A DNA stretch of 64,000 nt from positions 1,607,001 through 1,671,000 of the forward strand of contig NZ_CP041191.1 in assembly GCF_006517275.1 (NCBI RefSeq). Reading direction: 5' to 3'. The notes below the pieces were generated by a model, which was not told the origin of the DNA, searched no databases, and was given only the letters and a program-made list of their open reading frames with translations. This DNA is from Labrenzia sp. PHM005. Its GTDB lineage: Bacteria > Pseudomonadota > Alphaproteobacteria > Rhizobiales > Stappiaceae. How positions within the stretch are numbered: position 1 is the first letter of the stretch; each line of letters opens with the position of its first letter. Shown piece after piece: positions 44,750 through 55,455 of this stretch. A program made the position numbers and the translations under genes.

Positions 44750-45556
44750 TCAGCTCTGTTGCGGGGCTTCTGCTTTTTTCAACAGACGCAGCAAATGCTT
44801 GTGGGCATCTTCATTGCCAACAACCACATCACCGCTTTCGAGCATTTTGTTCTTGCCGTTCAGATCGCTGGCAAACCCACCCGCTTCGCGGACCATCAAC
44901 AGGCCGGCTGCAATGTCCCAGGAGTTCAGATTGCGTTCCCAGTAGCCATCTAGGCGGCCAGAAGCGGTCCAGGCAAGATCCAGCGCAGCAGCACCGGCGC
45001 GGCGGATACCGGCAACTTCCGGCATGATGTGTCGCAGTTCACGCAAAGTGCGGCCGTGGTCACCATGGCCAATGAATGGCAACCCGGTGCCAAACACCAT
45101 TTCCGGCAGTTCGGTCCGACCGGCAACCCGCAGGCGGCGATCATTCAAAAAGGCTCCACGGCCGCGTTCGGCTGTGTAGAGCTCATCCATCACCGGATTG
45201 TAAATGACACCAGCAACGATTTCGCCGTTCCGCTCAAGAGCAATCGATGTTGCAAAGATCGGAATGCCATGCAGGAAATTGGTTGTACCGTCGAGCGGAT
45301 CAATGTGCCAGCGGTGCTGGCCGTCGGTTCCTTCAACAACACCGCTTTCTTCCATCACCAGGCCGAAGGTCGGCCGGGCTTTGGTCAGTTCTGCGCGCAC
45401 AATTTCCTCAGCCTTGCGATCTGCTGCGGACACAAAGTCACCAGGCCCTTTTCGGGAAACCTGAAGATTTTCAACTTCACCAAAATCGCGGACCAGGCTG
45501 CGGCCAGCCTTGGTCGCGGCTTGAACCATCACGTTGAGGAGTGCTGTGCGGGCCAT
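44750..45556 (-). CDS. suhB: Inositol monophosphatase SuhB
   Basis: A 268-residue enzyme: MEESGV (metal Glu), WHIDPLDGTTNFLHGIPIFATSIAL (metal Asp signature) and SWDIAAGLLMVREAGG (third metal Asp). It hydrolyses inositol 1-phosphate; E. coli SuhB also acts in rRNA antitermination. It lies 65 bases after efp on the same strand. It is a different paralog from the hisN-type gene at 5509-6315. Confidence 0.93.
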   Translation of the reverse strand: MARTALLNVMVQAATKAGRSLVRDFGEVENLQVSRKGPGDFVSAADRKAEEIVRAELTKARPTFGLVMEESGVVEGTDGQHRWHIDPLDGTTNFLHGIPIFATSIALERNGEIVAGVIYNPVMDELYTAERGRGAFLNDRRLRVAGRTELPEMVFGTGLPFIGHGDHGRTLRELRHIMPEVAGIRRAGAAALDLAWTASGRLDGYWERNLNSWDIAAGLLMVREAGGFASDLNGKNKMLESGDVVVGNEDAHKHLLRLLKKAEAPQQS

Positions 45557-45621
45557 GTTGTTTCACTTGTTGTTGGGCGCAGCCGAATATGACTGCGCCA
45601 AATGTTCTGACAGGTCAGAAA

Positions 45622-46185
45622 TCAGTCTGCGCGCTTGACGTATTCCAGCGTGCCGGTGTCGACAATGATTTTTTCACCAGCCGTAATGAACGGCGGAACC
45701 ATGACACGGACACCGTTTTCCATCAGCGCAGGCTTATAGGATGAAGACTGCGTCTGACCTTTGACGACGGCATCAGCTTCGGAAATTTCCAAGGTGACAT
45801 GCTGCGGCAAAGTGATGCCGATTGGGCGTTCTTCATGCAGTTCTACAGTCACCATCATGCCGTCTTGCAGGAAGGCTGCCCGGTCACCGACGAATTCAGC
45901 CTGCAGTTCGAGCTGCTCGTAGGTTTCGGTATCCATGAAGATCAGCATGTCGTCTTGGGTGTAAAGGTACTGGAAGTCCTTTTGTTCCAAGCGGACGCGC
46001 TCGACCTTGTCTTCTGAGCGGAAGCGTTCATTCAGCTTGCGCCCGTCAATAAGGTTCTTCATTTCGACCTGGGCGAAAGCACCGCCCTTGCCAGGCTTAA
46101 CGTGCTGGACCTTGACGACGGCCCACAGAGTGTCCTGATGCTGCAGCACGTTGCCCGGCTTGATTTCGTTACCGTTGATTTTCAT
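45622..46185 (-). CDS. efp: Elongation factor P
   Basis: A 187-residue EF-P with three domains. The modification Lys is at about position 33 in [12 protein letters not shown], the place lysylated by EpmA in other bacteria; no epmA-like gene is in the window. It rescues ribosomes stalled at polyproline, which may matter for Pro-rich proteins such as the DUF882 protein here. The gene is followed by suhB. Confidence 0.96.
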   Translation of the reverse strand: MKINGNEIKPGNVLQHQDTLWAVVKVQHVKPGKGGAFAQVEMKNLIDGRKLNERFRSEDKVERVRLEQKDFQYLYTQDDMLIFMDTETYEQLELQAEFVGDRAAFLQDGMMVTVELHEERPIGITLPQHVTLEISEADAVVKGQTQSSSYKPALMENGVRVMVPPFITAGEKIIVDTGTLEYVKRAD

Positions 46186-46342
46186 GGAACGACCGATATT
46201 TGACTTGTTTGGATCTGAAACAGCGCAGGGACCGGCTCAAGCGGCCGCGCCAATAATGGTTTGCGCCTGTCCACCATAAATACTCGATGGATTCAAGGAA
46301 AAAAGCGCTTCGACAATACAATCCTTGCTTCAATTGCAAGGA

Positions 46343-47479
46343 TTACGGAGAGCTGAGGATCGAATCGTCCGACGGTGCCATCAAGGTTGCCGAGTATCGC
46401 TCGGCCAGCTTGCGGGCTTCCGCTAACGTTTCGTCATCAAGTGTTCCGAAAATACCGTCGAGCGTCGGATCGGAGACCCCCAATGTTCGGGCGATGAGGT
46501 GCCAGCCGGCTGCCGCAGCGTTGTCGTGGTCTCGTCCACGGCCATAGGCGTAGATGCGGGCGAGCCGGTTCATTGCCACAGGATTTCCGGCCGTTGCGGC
46601 CCGTTCGAACCAGTCCGCGGCTTCGCTTTCATCCGGGTCAACTCCGCGGCCCTGGAACCGCAAAATGCCATAATAGACTTGCGCGAACGTATGGCCCCGC
46701 CGGGCCGCGCGCCCCATCCAGAAGGCGCCTTTCCCAGGTTCGTTTAAACCGCTTCCGGCTTCCAGGTAAGAAAGGGCGAGGGTGTATTGCGCTTCCGGAT
46801 CGTTCAGCTTGGCGGCTTCCTCCAAAAGAGACCGCGCCTTGTTTTCATCGTAGGGCCGGCCTTCACCCTCTTGGTAGAGGATCGCAAGATTATACAGTGC
46901 TGAAGCGTTGCCTGCGTCCGCGGCTTGCTCAAAGAGGTCCGCCGCTTTGGCCTTGTCTTGCTCAACCTTATCTCCGAGCAAATAGAGTTGAGCCAATTGC
47001 AGCGCTGCGCCATTATCTCCTTGAGCAGCCGCCAGGCCATACCAGTCAGCCGCTTTGACCTTGTCCTGATGGATGCCAAGTCCGGCTTCATGAAGAACGC
47101 CCAACAGAGCCTGGGCGGCTTTGTCACCATTTTCTGCCAGTGGTGTCGCAAGGCCGAGAGCGGTCAGGTACCAGCCGCGCTGGAAGGCGCTATAGGCGGT
47201 TTTGGCCGATGCACTCTCGCCGTCTGCGAGTTGCGGCGGCCCCGCATCGAGCAAACTCTGGACAGATTTGTTTTGTGTCGTAACGTCGACGGCGACCGGA
47301 AGCTTCGAGGAACCAACTGCTTCGTCTCTGGGTGTTGCAGCCTCAGTCTTTTCTTGAGCCATGGCCAGAGGGGCGAGCGGCATTGCCATCAGCACTGCGG
47401 TGACCCCGAGAAAGGCTGCACGCCGGAGAACGAGCCGGTTCCTCAGATATGCAAAAAGTTTTGGTGTGCGGCCGGTCAT
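46343..47479 (-). CDS. Secreted Sel1/TPR-repeat protein
   Basis: A 378-residue protein. The N-terminus is basic with a hydrophobic stretch (AAFLGVTAVLMAMPLAPLAMA), a likely signal peptide. From about residue 110 there are six or seven Sel1-like repeats, such as VKAADWYGLAAAQGDNGAALQLAQLYLLG and AFWMGRAARRGHTFAQVYYGILRFQGRGV. Sel1 proteins serve as scaffolds in cell-envelope signalling. The longer open frame (to 47689) runs into thiE, so ATG 47479, 8 bases after the thiE stop, is used. A small hairpin spans the stop codon. Confidence 0.82.
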   Translation of the reverse strand: MTGRTPKLFAYLRNRLVLRRAAFLGVTAVLMAMPLAPLAMAQEKTEAATPRDEAVGSSKLPVAVDVTTQNKSVQSLLDAGPPQLADGESASAKTAYSAFQRGWYLTALGLATPLAENGDKAAQALLGVLHEAGLGIHQDKVKAADWYGLAAAQGDNGAALQLAQLYLLGDKVEQDKAKAADLFEQAADAGNASALYNLAILYQEGEGRPYDENKARSLLEEAAKLNDPEAQYTLALSYLEAGSGLNEPGKGAFWMGRAARRGHTFAQVYYGILRFQGRGVDPDESEAADWFERAATAGNPVAMNRLARIYAYGRGRDHDNAAAAGWHLIARTLGVSDPTLDGIFGTLDDETLAEARKLAERYSATLMAPSDDSILSSP

Positions 47480-47486
47480 CTGGCTG

Positions 47487-48125
47487 TCACTCAACCTCCG
47501 GGAACGGATGAGCTTCCAATATCTGATTGGCATCGGTGACTGTCTTGGCGATGTCTGCTGACGTCCAGACTGCATCTTTGAGTGCAACGAAATCCGCCCC
47601 GGTTGCTGCGACCTCTTTGAGGGTTTCGATTGTATTGCCAGCCAATGCCACGCAGGGCGTTTCAAACAATTCCGCCCACCAGCTTGCACCGGTCATGGTT
47701 TTGGCATGGGCGGTGTCTTTTTCTTCCAAGTCCAACTTGCCAAAGAACAGGTAATCAACACCGGATTCGGCCCATTCCATTGCATCGTGTTTGGTCTTGG
47801 TGCCGCCGGTGCCAACGACCCGATCTGGCTGAAAACTCTCGACCGCGAGTTTGACGTCTTCAAGAGACGTATCGATGTGCACCCCATCAGCGCCGCTGCG
47901 GCCGGCGGCTTGCGTATCACCATAAACAAGCGCAGCAGCGCCGCCGCCCTGGATAACTGGTACCAGGGCTTCGGCAGCCGCCTGGATATCCTTGGTGGAA
48001 GCGTCCGGCATATAGATCAGGACACACGCGATATCACCGCCGGAAAATGCCTGTTTGAGCTGATCGGCCAATGTGGCTGGATCAAACACTGGGGGCGTCA
48101 CAAGAAAAAGGCGGGGTCGGTTCAC
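47487..48125 (-). CDS. Thiamine-phosphate synthase-like protein, divergent
   Basis: A 212-residue TIM-barrel protein of the ThiE/TenI family: RPRLFLVTPP, LVYGDTQAAGRSGADGVHIDTSL (partial GVHLG region), GTGGTKTKHDAMEWAESGVDYLFFGKLD and a C-terminal glycine turn. Key ThiE features are missing or altered: the QLRxK segment near the start reads LIYMPD, and the usual PTxTK loop is replaced by FGKLDLEEKDTAHAK. It may therefore bind, but not make, thiamine phosphate, or have another role. It is co-directional with fba. Confidence 0.7.
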   Translation of the reverse strand: MNRPRLFLVTPPVFDPATLADQLKQAFSGGDIACVLIYMPDASTKDIQAAAEALVPVIQGGGAAALVYGDTQAAGRSGADGVHIDTSLEDVKLAVESFQPDRVVGTGGTKTKHDAMEWAESGVDYLFFGKLDLEEKDTAHAKTMTGASWWAELFETPCVALAGNTIETLKEVAATGADFVALKDAVWTSADIAKTVTDANQILEAHPFPEVE

Positions 48126-48193
48126 GAATACGAATCCTGTTGAAGTGCAGTCAGGGCGGCGGCCGGATGCCGTTTGTTGTCCCTAAAGACGGC

Positions 48194-48220
48194 GAAAGAG
48201 GGACGCAAGGCCCCTCTTTC
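48194..48220 (-). terminator. Possible terminator downstream of fba
   Basis: A 9-bp stem (48194-48202 with 48212-48220) in the fba-thiE gap, without a good U tract. It may be an mRNA-end or RNA-stability element. Confidence 0.35.
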
Positions 48221-48259
48221 AAGAAATTGATCTGAACTGCAAGCAGGCTGAGATCTAAT

Positions 48260-49327
48260 TTAGGCGATTTTTGGATCCAGGCTGCCATCCTGATAGCGGG
48301 CGGCCATATCCGATAGCGTGGTGATTTTTTTGATTTTTGACGCCTGTCCAGCCGTGTTGAAGGCTTCCAAGCGTGCCACACACAGCTTCTGCATAGCTTC
48401 GCGGGCCGGCTTCAGGTACTTGCGCGGATCGAATTCACCCGGGTTTTCCTGAAGGATCTTGCGGATCTGACCGGTCATGGCCATCCGGTTGTCGGTGTCG
48501 ATGTTGACCTTGCGCACACCGTTCTTGATGCCGCGCTGGATTTCTTCGACCGGAACACCCCAAGTCTGCGGCATTTCCCCGCCGTACTGGTTGATGATGT
48601 CCTGAAGATCCTGCGGCACTGACGAGGAGCCGTGCATGACCAGGTGGGTTTCCGGCAGGCGGCGGTGGATCTCTTCGATCACGTGCATGGCCAGAATGTC
48701 GCCGTCCGGTTTGCGGGTGAACTTGTAAGCGCCGTGAGAGGTGCCCATGGCGATGGCCAACGCATCAACCTTGGTTTCCTTGACGAATTTTACCGCTTCT
48801 TCCGGATCGGTCAGAAGCTGCTCTTCGGTCAGCTTGCCTTCCGCGCCGTGGCCGTCTTCCTTGTCGCCCATGCCGGTTTCCAGAGAACCAAGAACACCAA
48901 GTTCGCCTTCAACGGAGATGCCACCAAGGTGGGCCATGTCGGTCACAGTTTTCGTGATACCAACATTATAGTCCCAGGACGCCGGGGTTTTGCCGTCTGC
49001 TTCGAGGGAACCGTCCATCATCACAGAAGTGAAACCGGCCTGGATCGCGGTCATGCAGGTCTGGGCCGCGTTGCCGTGGTCCAGGTGAACGCAAACCGGA
49101 ATGTGCGGATAAATCTCGATCACCGCATCCATCATGTGCTTGAGCATGACGTCATGGGCGTAGGCACGGGCTCCGCGGGAGGCCTGAATGATCACCGGCG
49201 AATCGGTCTGGTCGGCTGCAGCCATAATGGCGAGCGCCTGTTCCATGTTGTTGATGTTGAAAGCCGGTACGCCGTAATCGTGTTCGGCAGCGTGATCAAG
49301 CAGCTGGCGGAGGGTAATGCGAGCCAT
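48260..49327 (-). CDS. fba: Class II fructose-1,6-bisphosphate aldolase
   Basis: A 355-residue zinc aldolase of the Calvin-cycle subtype: [14 protein letters not shown] (Zn ligands), [24 protein letters not shown] and [11 protein letters not shown], with C-terminal [18 protein letters not shown]. It cleaves fructose 1,6-bisphosphate and can also act on sedoheptulose bisphosphate. It is followed downstream by the ThiE-like gene and preceded by a VOC protein and pgk on the same strand. Confidence 0.96.
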   Translation of the reverse strand: MARITLRQLLDHAAEHDYGVPAFNINNMEQALAIMAAADQTDSPVIIQASRGARAYAHDVMLKHMMDAVIEIYPHIPVCVHLDHGNAAQTCMTAIQAGFTSVMMDGSLEADGKTPASWDYNVGITKTVTDMAHLGGISVEGELGVLGSLETGMGDKEDGHGAEGKLTEEQLLTDPEEAVKFVKETKVDALAIAMGTSHGAYKFTRKPDGDILAMHVIEEIHRRLPETHLVMHGSSSVPQDLQDIINQYGGEMPQTWGVPVEEIQRGIKNGVRKVNIDTDNRMAMTGQIRKILQENPGEFDPRKYLKPAREAMQKLCVARLEAFNTAGQASKIKKITTLSDMAARYQDGSLDPKIA

Positions 49328-49547
49328 TTATATCTCCCAAGATCCGGTATCGTGATAGCGCCGATCAAACAGCTATTTCACGTTCCGGGTGTTGCGGTGC
49401 GTCAATCTCTGGTGGTTCTACCAAGTTTCCCGCAGAGGGAAAGAGGGCAGAGCATCCTTAAATCAATTTAAATTCAAGGCGTCAGCGGTTTTCTTCTAAG
49501 TTGTAATTAATTTGCTGGGCGAATTAATTTGGGTGTCCGCCGTTCAA

Positions 49548-49928
49548 TCAGGTGTCTGTCCGGATGAGCGAACTCACATCAACTGTGGTGCCTGCAGGAT
49601 CGCTCAAAAGCATCCGGCGCTGTCCATACGGCATATCACGCGGCGCTTCGATGATGTCGGCACCCAGCCTGCGCGCTCTGTTGTAGACCGCGTCGCAATC
49701 GTCGACGACAAAGGTAAGGATGATGCCTAAAGGGCGATGCCGGACTGTCTTCGGCACGATCTCATGGTCTTTCAGGAGAATTCCGAGCTCTAGCCCGGAT
49801 TGGTCCGGATCTTCGAGATTCATAAACCAGTCAGAAGAGAACTTTGCCGTCAAACCCAAGAGCTCTTGATAAAAGGCCGCGGTAACCGCGACCTCATCTG
49901 TCAGGATGTTTGTGAAAGCACGTTGCAT
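49548..49928 (-). CDS. VOC (glyoxalase/bleomycin-resistance) superfamily protein
   Basis: A 126-residue protein with paired beta-alpha-beta-beta-beta modules: MQRAFTNILTDEVAVTAAFYQELLGL and ILTFVVDDCDAVYNRARRLGADII. Which residues bind metal is unclear. It could be a dioxygenase, glyoxalase or resistance protein. Located between pgk and fba. Confidence 0.85.
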   Translation of the reverse strand: MQRAFTNILTDEVAVTAAFYQELLGLTAKFSSDWFMNLEDPDQSGLELGILLKDHEIVPKTVRHRPLGIILTFVVDDCDAVYNRARRLGADIIEAPRDMPYGQRRMLLSDPAGTTVDVSSLIRTDT

Positions 49929-49952
49929 TTTCACCTCCCGCGGTGCTGAAAA

Positions 49953-51146
49953 TCAGCTCTCCAGCGCCTTGACCCCCGGCAACTCCTTGCCTTCCAGCCA
50001 CTCCAGGAACGCACCGCCTGCGGTGGAAACATAAGAGAAGTCTCCCGCTGCGCCTGCATGGTTCAGGGCGGCCACCGTGTCTCCGCCGCCGGCAACGGAG
50101 TTGAGCTTGCCAGCTTTGGTGTTGTCGGCAGCATGTTTGGCTGCGGCCACAGTGGCAATGTCGAAAGGTGCGATTTCAAAGGCGCCGAGCGGGCCGTTCC
50201 AGACAAGGGTCTTGGCAGCATCGATTTTGGTTTTTACGACGTCAATGGAAGCTGCGCCAACATCCAGGATCATGCCATCGGACGGGATTGCGTCCAGACC
50301 AACGGTGTCGTTGTCAGCGCCAGCTTTGAATTCTTTCGCAACCACCGCATCAGCCGGCAGGACGATCTCGCAATTTGCGGTGTCTGCAGCAGCCATAATT
50401 TTCTTGGCTGTATCCGCCAGATCATGCTCACACAAAGATTTGCCGACATCGACGCCTTTGGCTGCCAGGAACGTGTTGGCCATGCCGCCACCGATCACAA
50501 GCATGTCGACCTTGGAGACAAGATTTTCCAGAAGATCGATCTTGGAAGACACTTTAGCGCCGCCGACAACGGCTAGCACGGGGCGCTCCGGTTCGCCAAG
50601 CGCTGAGCCAAGGGCTTCCAACTCTGCTTGCATGGTCCGGCCAGCATAGGCGGGCAGCAAGCGGGCAATGCCCTCGGTGGAGCCATGAGCGCGGTGGGCG
50701 GCCGAAAACGCATCATTGACAAAGATGTCGCCATTGGCCGCAAGCGCTTTTGCGAACTTCGGATCGTTTTTCTCTTCGCCCTTGTGGAAGCGGGTGTTTT
50801 CCATCAAGAGGACTTGGCCGTTCTGCATGACAGCCACGGCTCCAGCAGCAGCTGTGCCAATACAGTCGTTGGCAAACCCGACTGTTTTTCCAAGCAGATT
50901 GGATACCGCTTGGGTTACGGGTGCCAGGGACATGCTGTCGACTTTTTCGCCTTTTGGGCGGCCGAAATGCGCTAGTAGAATGACCTTGGCACCCTTGTCG
51001 GAGAGCTCTTTGATCGTTGGAAGAACCCGTTCAATACGAGTGGTGTCGGTGACCTTGCCGCCGTCCATAGGAACGTTCAGATCAACGCGGACAAGCGCGC
51101 GTTTCCCGGTCAGGTCGGAGATGTCGTCGAGTGTTTTGAAAGCCAT
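49953..51146 (-). CDS. pgk: Phosphoglycerate kinase
   Basis: A 397-residue enzyme: [24 protein letters not shown] (substrate binding), [17 protein letters not shown] (nucleotide-binding) and [14 protein letters not shown]. It interconverts 1,3-bisphosphoglycerate and ADP with 3-phosphoglycerate and ATP. ATG 51146 with AGGTGG is preferred to the GTG at 51155. It lies between lysE and the VOC gene. Confidence 0.96.
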   Translation of the reverse strand: MAFKTLDDISDLTGKRALVRVDLNVPMDGGKVTDTTRIERVLPTIKELSDKGAKVILLAHFGRPKGEKVDSMSLAPVTQAVSNLLGKTVGFANDCIGTAAAGAVAVMQNGQVLLMENTRFHKGEEKNDPKFAKALAANGDIFVNDAFSAAHRAHGSTEGIARLLPAYAGRTMQAELEALGSALGEPERPVLAVVGGAKVSSKIDLLENLVSKVDMLVIGGGMANTFLAAKGVDVGKSLCEHDLADTAKKIMAAADTANCEIVLPADAVVAKEFKAGADNDTVGLDAIPSDGMILDVGAASIDVVKTKIDAAKTLVWNGPLGAFEIAPFDIATVAAAKHAADNTKAGKLNSVAGGGDTVAALNHAGAAGDFSYVSTAGGAFLEWLEGKELPGVKALES

Positions 51147-51163
51147 GGTTTCCACCTAATTGG

Positions 51164-51787
51164 TTAGGGGCGAGACGTATTGGTGGTGACAGCAATACCG
51201 ATCCCGAACAGGGTCAACAGGATGCCGAAAGAGCGTTCCATCCAAAGTTTCGCGCGGGTGAACTGCTGGCGTACCGGTGGAAGCGTGAAAAAGAAGGTGA
51301 CGAGCACAAACCAAAGGAACACGCCGCTCGCCATGATCACGCCATAGCCGATCTGGGTCCAAAGTGGGGTCTCAGGGGAGGTCACCTGCAGGAAGACACT
51401 GAGCGCGAACATTGTGGCTTTGGGATTGGTCACATTGGTGAAAAAGCCCCAGCGCAACGCCTTGAGCGGCGGCATGCCTGCAAGATTGCTGTCAGCCGGC
51501 ATTTCCCGGGATGCCGTCCGGTACATGGTCACGCCAAGGAAAATCAGATAGGCCGCGCCAATGAGCTTGAGCGCATTAAATAGGAAAATCGACTGCGACA
51601 CGATCAAACCGATGCCGGCAAGCGCGTAGGTGACATGGACCCCAAGGGCTAGGCCAATCCCAAGTGCGGTCATGATGCCGGCAAGCCGGCCGCCGATCAG
51701 GGCGTTGCGGAGAACCACGGCGAAATCCGGGCCTGGAACAATGGCGACCACGATGGTCAGGGAAATGACGGTAAAAAGCTCGAGCAA
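51164..51787 (-). CDS. LysE family amino-acid exporter
   Basis: A 207-residue membrane protein with five to six helices: VAIVPGPDFAVVLRNALIGGRLAGIMTALGIG is the LysE/RhtB signature, then AYLIFLGVTMYR and FTNVTNPKATMFALSVFL. It probably exports amino acids or homoserine lactones. Oddly, it is inserted between gap and pgk. Confidence 0.9.
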   Translation of the reverse strand: MLELFTVISLTIVVAIVPGPDFAVVLRNALIGGRLAGIMTALGIGLALGVHVTYALAGIGLIVSQSIFLFNALKLIGAAYLIFLGVTMYRTASREMPADSNLAGMPPLKALRWGFFTNVTNPKATMFALSVFLQVTSPETPLWTQIGYGVIMASGVFLWFVLVTFFFTLPPVRQQFTRAKLWMERSFGILLTLFGIGIAVTTNTSRP

Positions 51788-51820
51788 ACGTGCCCCCTAA
51801 AGCTGTTGCAGACAAATGAA

Positions 51821-51849
51821 AGGCGGATGCAGGTGTGCCGCATCCGCCT
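51821..51849 (-). terminator. Terminator-like stem-loop after gap
   Basis: A perfect 10-bp stem (51821-51830 with 51840-51849) lies between gap and lysE. The minus-strand tail is moderately U-rich (TTCATTTGTC), so it may be a partial terminator or an mRNA 3'-end stabiliser. Confidence 0.55.
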
Positions 51850-51887
51850 GTCGTTCATGAAGGATGGGTGTCCATCCCTATCATCAT

Positions 51888-52898
51888 TTAGATCAGCTTT
51901 GCCATAGCAATGGCGGTGTCGGCCATGCGGTTGGAGAAGCCCCACTCGTTGTCATACCAGGACAGGACGGAAACCATCGTGCCTTCCATGACCTTGGTCT
52001 GATCCATGTGGAAGATGGAAGAATGCGGATCGTGGTTGAAGTCGATCGAAACGTTCTTGGCTTCAGTGTAGCCGAGAACGCCTTTGAGAGCTCCGTCCGC
52101 AGCTGCCTTGATCGCAGCGTTGATTTCCTCAACGGTGGTTTCGCGCTTGGCGATAAACTTCAAATCAACGACGGACACGTTCGGGGTTGGCACGCGCATC
52201 GCGAACCCGTCCAGTTTACCGTTCAGGTCCGGCAGCACCAGGCCAACAGCTTTCGCGGCGCCAGTTGACGTCGGGATCATGGACATGGCTGCCGCACGGC
52301 CGCGGTACAGATCCTTGTGCATGGTGTCCAGTGTCGGCTGATCGCCCGTGTAGGAGTGGATCGTGGTCATCATGCCCTTGTCGATGCCAACTGCATCATT
52401 AAGGACCTTGGCGACCGGGGACAGGCAGTTGGTGGTGCAGGACGCGTTGGAAACAACAAAGTCTTCTGCAGTCAGCGTGTCGTGGTTGACGCCGTAAACG
52501 ATAGTTTTGTCAGCGCCGGCCGCCGGTGCGGAAACCAGAACCCGCTTGGCGCCTGCATCCAGATGCGCAGAAGCTTTTTCTTTGCTGTTGAAGATGCCGG
52601 TGCACTCCATGGCAACGTCAACACCGAGTTCGCCCCACGGCAGTTCTTTCGGGTCGCGGATCGCGGTTACTTTGATCGGCGTGCCACCATCGATGGAAAT
52701 TGTTTCTCCCTCGACGGAAACGGTTGCCGGAAACTTGCCGTGTACCGAATCGTAACGCAGCAGGTGTGCATTGGTTTCAACCGGGCCGAGGTCGTTGATG
52801 CCGACAACTTCAATGTCGGTGCGTCCGGATTCGACGATGGCACGCAGGACATTGCGGCCGATGCGGCCGAAACCGTTGATTGCTACCTTCGTTACCAT
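51888..52898 (-). CDS. gap: Glyceraldehyde-3-phosphate dehydrogenase, type I
   Basis: A 336-residue enzyme: [26 protein letters not shown] (catalytic Cys), [33 protein letters not shown] and [12 protein letters not shown]. It produces 1,3-bisphosphoglycerate for pgk. A GGGAGA site supports ATG 52898; a frame open to 52913 gives five extra residues. Confidence 0.97.
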   Translation of the reverse strand: MVTKVAINGFGRIGRNVLRAIVESGRTDIEVVGINDLGPVETNAHLLRYDSVHGKFPATVSVEGETISIDGGTPIKVTAIRDPKELPWGELGVDVAMECTGIFNSKEKASAHLDAGAKRVLVSAPAAGADKTIVYGVNHDTLTAEDFVVSNASCTTNCLSPVAKVLNDAVGIDKGMMTTIHSYTGDQPTLDTMHKDLYRGRAAAMSMIPTSTGAAKAVGLVLPDLNGKLDGFAMRVPTPNVSVVDLKFIAKRETTVEEINAAIKAAADGALKGVLGYTEAKNVSIDFNHDPHSSIFHMDQTKVMEGTMVSVLSWYDNEWGFSNRMADTAIAMAKLI

Positions 52899-52987
52899 AC
52901 TTTTCTCCCGCATTGTGGCGCCAGGGGAGGCCTGGCGCGATAAAAAGGCTACTGCATTTAATCGATTTAGTTAAAAAATAATAGTCC

Positions 52988-53025
52988 AAAACCCGGCGGA
53001 AATCGTAGGACACGATGCCGCCGGG
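52988..53025 (-). terminator. Terminator of tkt
   Basis: An 8-bp GC-rich stem (52992-52999 with 53018-53025) with an inner ATCGT/ACGAT stem. The minus-strand tail reads TTTTGG. It separates tkt from gap, so gap is likely to have its own promoter. Confidence 0.65.
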
Positions 53026-53037
53026 AAATTCGATGAG

Positions 53038-55026
53038 TTAAGCGCCGAGTTTTTCTTTTGCTGCGGCAACAACAGCATCCTTGGTGATGCCGAAGTGCTC
53101 GTAGAGTTCTTTATATGGCGCGCTGGCGCCAAACCCGGTCATGCCGACAAAATGGCCGTCATTGCCAATGAAGCGGTCCCATCCCATACGGATACCCGCC
53201 TCGACAGCGATCTTTACCGGGCTGGAACCGATGACGGCATCCTGGTAGTCAGCGGACTGGGCCTCGAACAGTTCAAAGCTCGGTACAGACACGACACGTG
53301 CCGCAATACCTGCTTCGATCAATTCTTTGTGGGCTTCGACTGCGATTTCAACTTCAGACCCAGACGCAAAGATTGTGACCGCGGCATCGTCTTCACTTTC
53401 GATCAGAACATAGGCGCCATTGGCACATAGGTTCTTCTCTTCGTAGGATTTGCGCTGGGCCGGAAGGTTCTGGCGGGTGAGAGCCAGAACAGACGGGGCA
53501 TCCTTGCTTTCCAGCGACAGCTGCCAGCACTCGAGAGTCTCGGTGACATCTGCCGGGCGGAAGAAGGTCAAGTTCGGGATCGCGCGCAGCGCTGCAAAAT
53601 GTTCGACCGGCTGGTGGGTTGGGCCATCTTCGCCAAGACCGATAGAATCGTGGGTCATCACATGAATGACACGCTGGTTCATCAGGGCAGCAAGGCGGAT
53701 AGACGGACGGCAGTAATCAGAGAAGATCAGGAAGCCTCCGGAATAAGGGATGAGCCCGCCGTGCAATGCCATACCGTTCATGGCAGCTGCCATGCCGTGT
53801 TCGCGAATGCCGTAGTGAATATAGCGGCCGGAGAAATCGTCCGGAGTCACCGGCAAGGTCTGGGCTGTCTTGGTGTTGTTGGAACCGGTCAGGTCGGCGG
53901 AGCCACCGATGGTTTCCGGGATGACTTCGTTCAAGACACCCAGAACCGCTTCCGAAGCCTTACGGGTTGCCATCGTCGGCAGGTCTTCGGAAAGTTGTTT
54001 TTTGTAATCCAGAACAGCCTGTTTCAGGCCTGACGGCAGATCGCCTCGGTTCCGGCGGTCAAATTCGGCACGCTGTTCTGCATCCGCATCATTGAAGCGC
54101 TTCTGCCAGTCTTTATGAGCCTGTGCGGAGCGCAGGCCAGCGATGCGCCAGGCATCGAGAATGTCGCTCGGAACTTCGAACGGCTCATGCGGCCAGTTCA
54201 GCGCATCGCGGGTGCCGGTGATCTCTTCTGCGCCGAGGGGGGCGCCGTGAACCTTTGCTGTGCCGGCCTTTGTCGGAGCGCCAAACCCGATGGTGGTTTT
54301 GGCCGCGATCATGGTCGGCTTGTCGCTTTCCTGCGCCTGGCGGATTGCAGAGGCAATGGCATCGGGGTCGTGACCATCGATGCTGATGGTGTTCCAGCCG
54401 GAAGCTTCGAAACGGGCAATCTGATTGGTCGAGTCGGTGATGCTAACAGCGCCATCAATGGAGATACCGTTGTCGTCCCAGATCACGATTAGCTTGTTTA
54501 GCTTCAAGTGGCCTGCCATCGACAAGGCTTCCTGGCTGATGCCTTCCATGAGGCAGCCGTCGCCCGCAAGAACATAGGTGAAGTGATTGACGAGGTCTTT
54601 GCCGAAACGCTCTTCTTGGAGGCGCTCTGCGATTGCCATGCCGACTGCGTTGCCGAGGCCCTGACCCAGCGGGCCGGTGGTTGTTTCGATGCCGGCGCCG
54701 TGGCCGTATTCCGGGTGGCCGGCAGTTTTTGCGCCCAGCTGGCGGAAGTTCTGCAACTCTTCGATCGGGAAGTCTTCATAGCCGAGCAGGTAAAGCAGGC
54801 TATAAAGCAGCATGGATCCGTGACCGGCGGACAGGACAAAACGGTCGCGGTCGGCCCAGTTCGGGGCGGTCGGATCGAATTTCAGAAATTCAGTGAACAG
54901 GACTGTGGCGATATCGGCCGCGCCCATTGGCAGTCCCGGGTGTCCGGATTTGGCCTTTTCAACGGCATCAATGGCAAGAAAGCGGATTGCATTTGCCATG
55001 CGCTGGTGTTTTTCAAGATCGCTCAT
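53038..55026 (-). CDS. tkt: Transketolase
   Basis: A 662-residue thiamine-diphosphate enzyme. [19 protein letters not shown] and [17 protein letters not shown] lie in the N-terminal region; [13 protein letters not shown] is the diphosphate-binding motif; [15 protein letters not shown] and [17 protein letters not shown] lie in the pyrimidine domain. It exchanges two-carbon units in the pentose-phosphate and Calvin pathways. It heads the gap/pgk/fba cluster, though a terminator follows it. Confidence 0.97.
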   Translation of the reverse strand: MSDLEKHQRMANAIRFLAIDAVEKAKSGHPGLPMGAADIATVLFTEFLKFDPTAPNWADRDRFVLSAGHGSMLLYSLLYLLGYEDFPIEELQNFRQLGAKTAGHPEYGHGAGIETTTGPLGQGLGNAVGMAIAERLQEERFGKDLVNHFTYVLAGDGCLMEGISQEALSMAGHLKLNKLIVIWDDNGISIDGAVSITDSTNQIARFEASGWNTISIDGHDPDAIASAIRQAQESDKPTMIAAKTTIGFGAPTKAGTAKVHGAPLGAEEITGTRDALNWPHEPFEVPSDILDAWRIAGLRSAQAHKDWQKRFNDADAEQRAEFDRRNRGDLPSGLKQAVLDYKKQLSEDLPTMATRKASEAVLGVLNEVIPETIGGSADLTGSNNTKTAQTLPVTPDDFSGRYIHYGIREHGMAAAMNGMALHGGLIPYSGGFLIFSDYCRPSIRLAALMNQRVIHVMTHDSIGLGEDGPTHQPVEHFAALRAIPNLTFFRPADVTETLECWQLSLESKDAPSVLALTRQNLPAQRKSYEEKNLCANGAYVLIESEDDAAVTIFASGSEVEIAVEAHKELIEAGIAARVVSVPSFELFEAQSADYQDAVIGSSPVKIAVEAGIRMGWDRFIGNDGHFVGMTGFGASAPYKELYEHFGITKDAVVAAAKEKLGA

Positions 55027-55455
55027 CTTTGTCCCGTCGCTTGCGTTAGTGCTCCTGGCGCCAGCGTGGACCGTCCGGCGCGGAGAATGGTGTGGTGCGT
55101 TGCTTTAAAAAGATAACTGTCGTCAGTTTCGATCAGGCGCCAGACAAATATCAGGAACCGGCAGCGAGTCAATAAAGCGCTGACAGGGTTGTGAGGGAAT
55201 AAATTCCGCATTCAGGGGTTATTGAATTGAGGAAATTAACAATGGTCCCATTGACGGAAAGAATATGCTGCACCTAATCTCGGCATCCGGTAACAGATTT
55301 ACCTTTTTTGATTTGTCAGGTTGCCAAGGAAAGCGTGAAACCCGCAAGTTGTTTGCGGGCACATCATTTTTTGTGCGAAATAGCTATGCTGAATGTTGGT
55401 CTCTTTAAGGGGCTGGGTTCAGCCGCCACGATGGGGAATTGGGGTAACGCTTTAT
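55027..55455. other. Intergenic region, 0.43 kb, between tkt and DUF4164
   Basis: Contains the promoters of the divergent tkt and DUF4164 genes. A 7-bp hairpin, 55341-55347 with 55353-55359, followed by CACATCATTTTTTG, could be a plus-strand terminator of a small upstream transcript. No gene recognised. Confidence 0.5.

Noticed and set aside
48632..49471. 279-codon plus-strand frame opposite fba
   Set aside because: Fully antisense to an unmistakable aldolase gene; the protein is His/Gly/Val-rich and has no domain.
48260..55026. Calvin-cycle (cbb) operon
   Set aside because: tkt, gap, pgk and fba are grouped, but there is no RuBisCO, phosphoribulokinase or CbbR gene in the window, and terminators divide the run. 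Ordinary central metabolism explains it.
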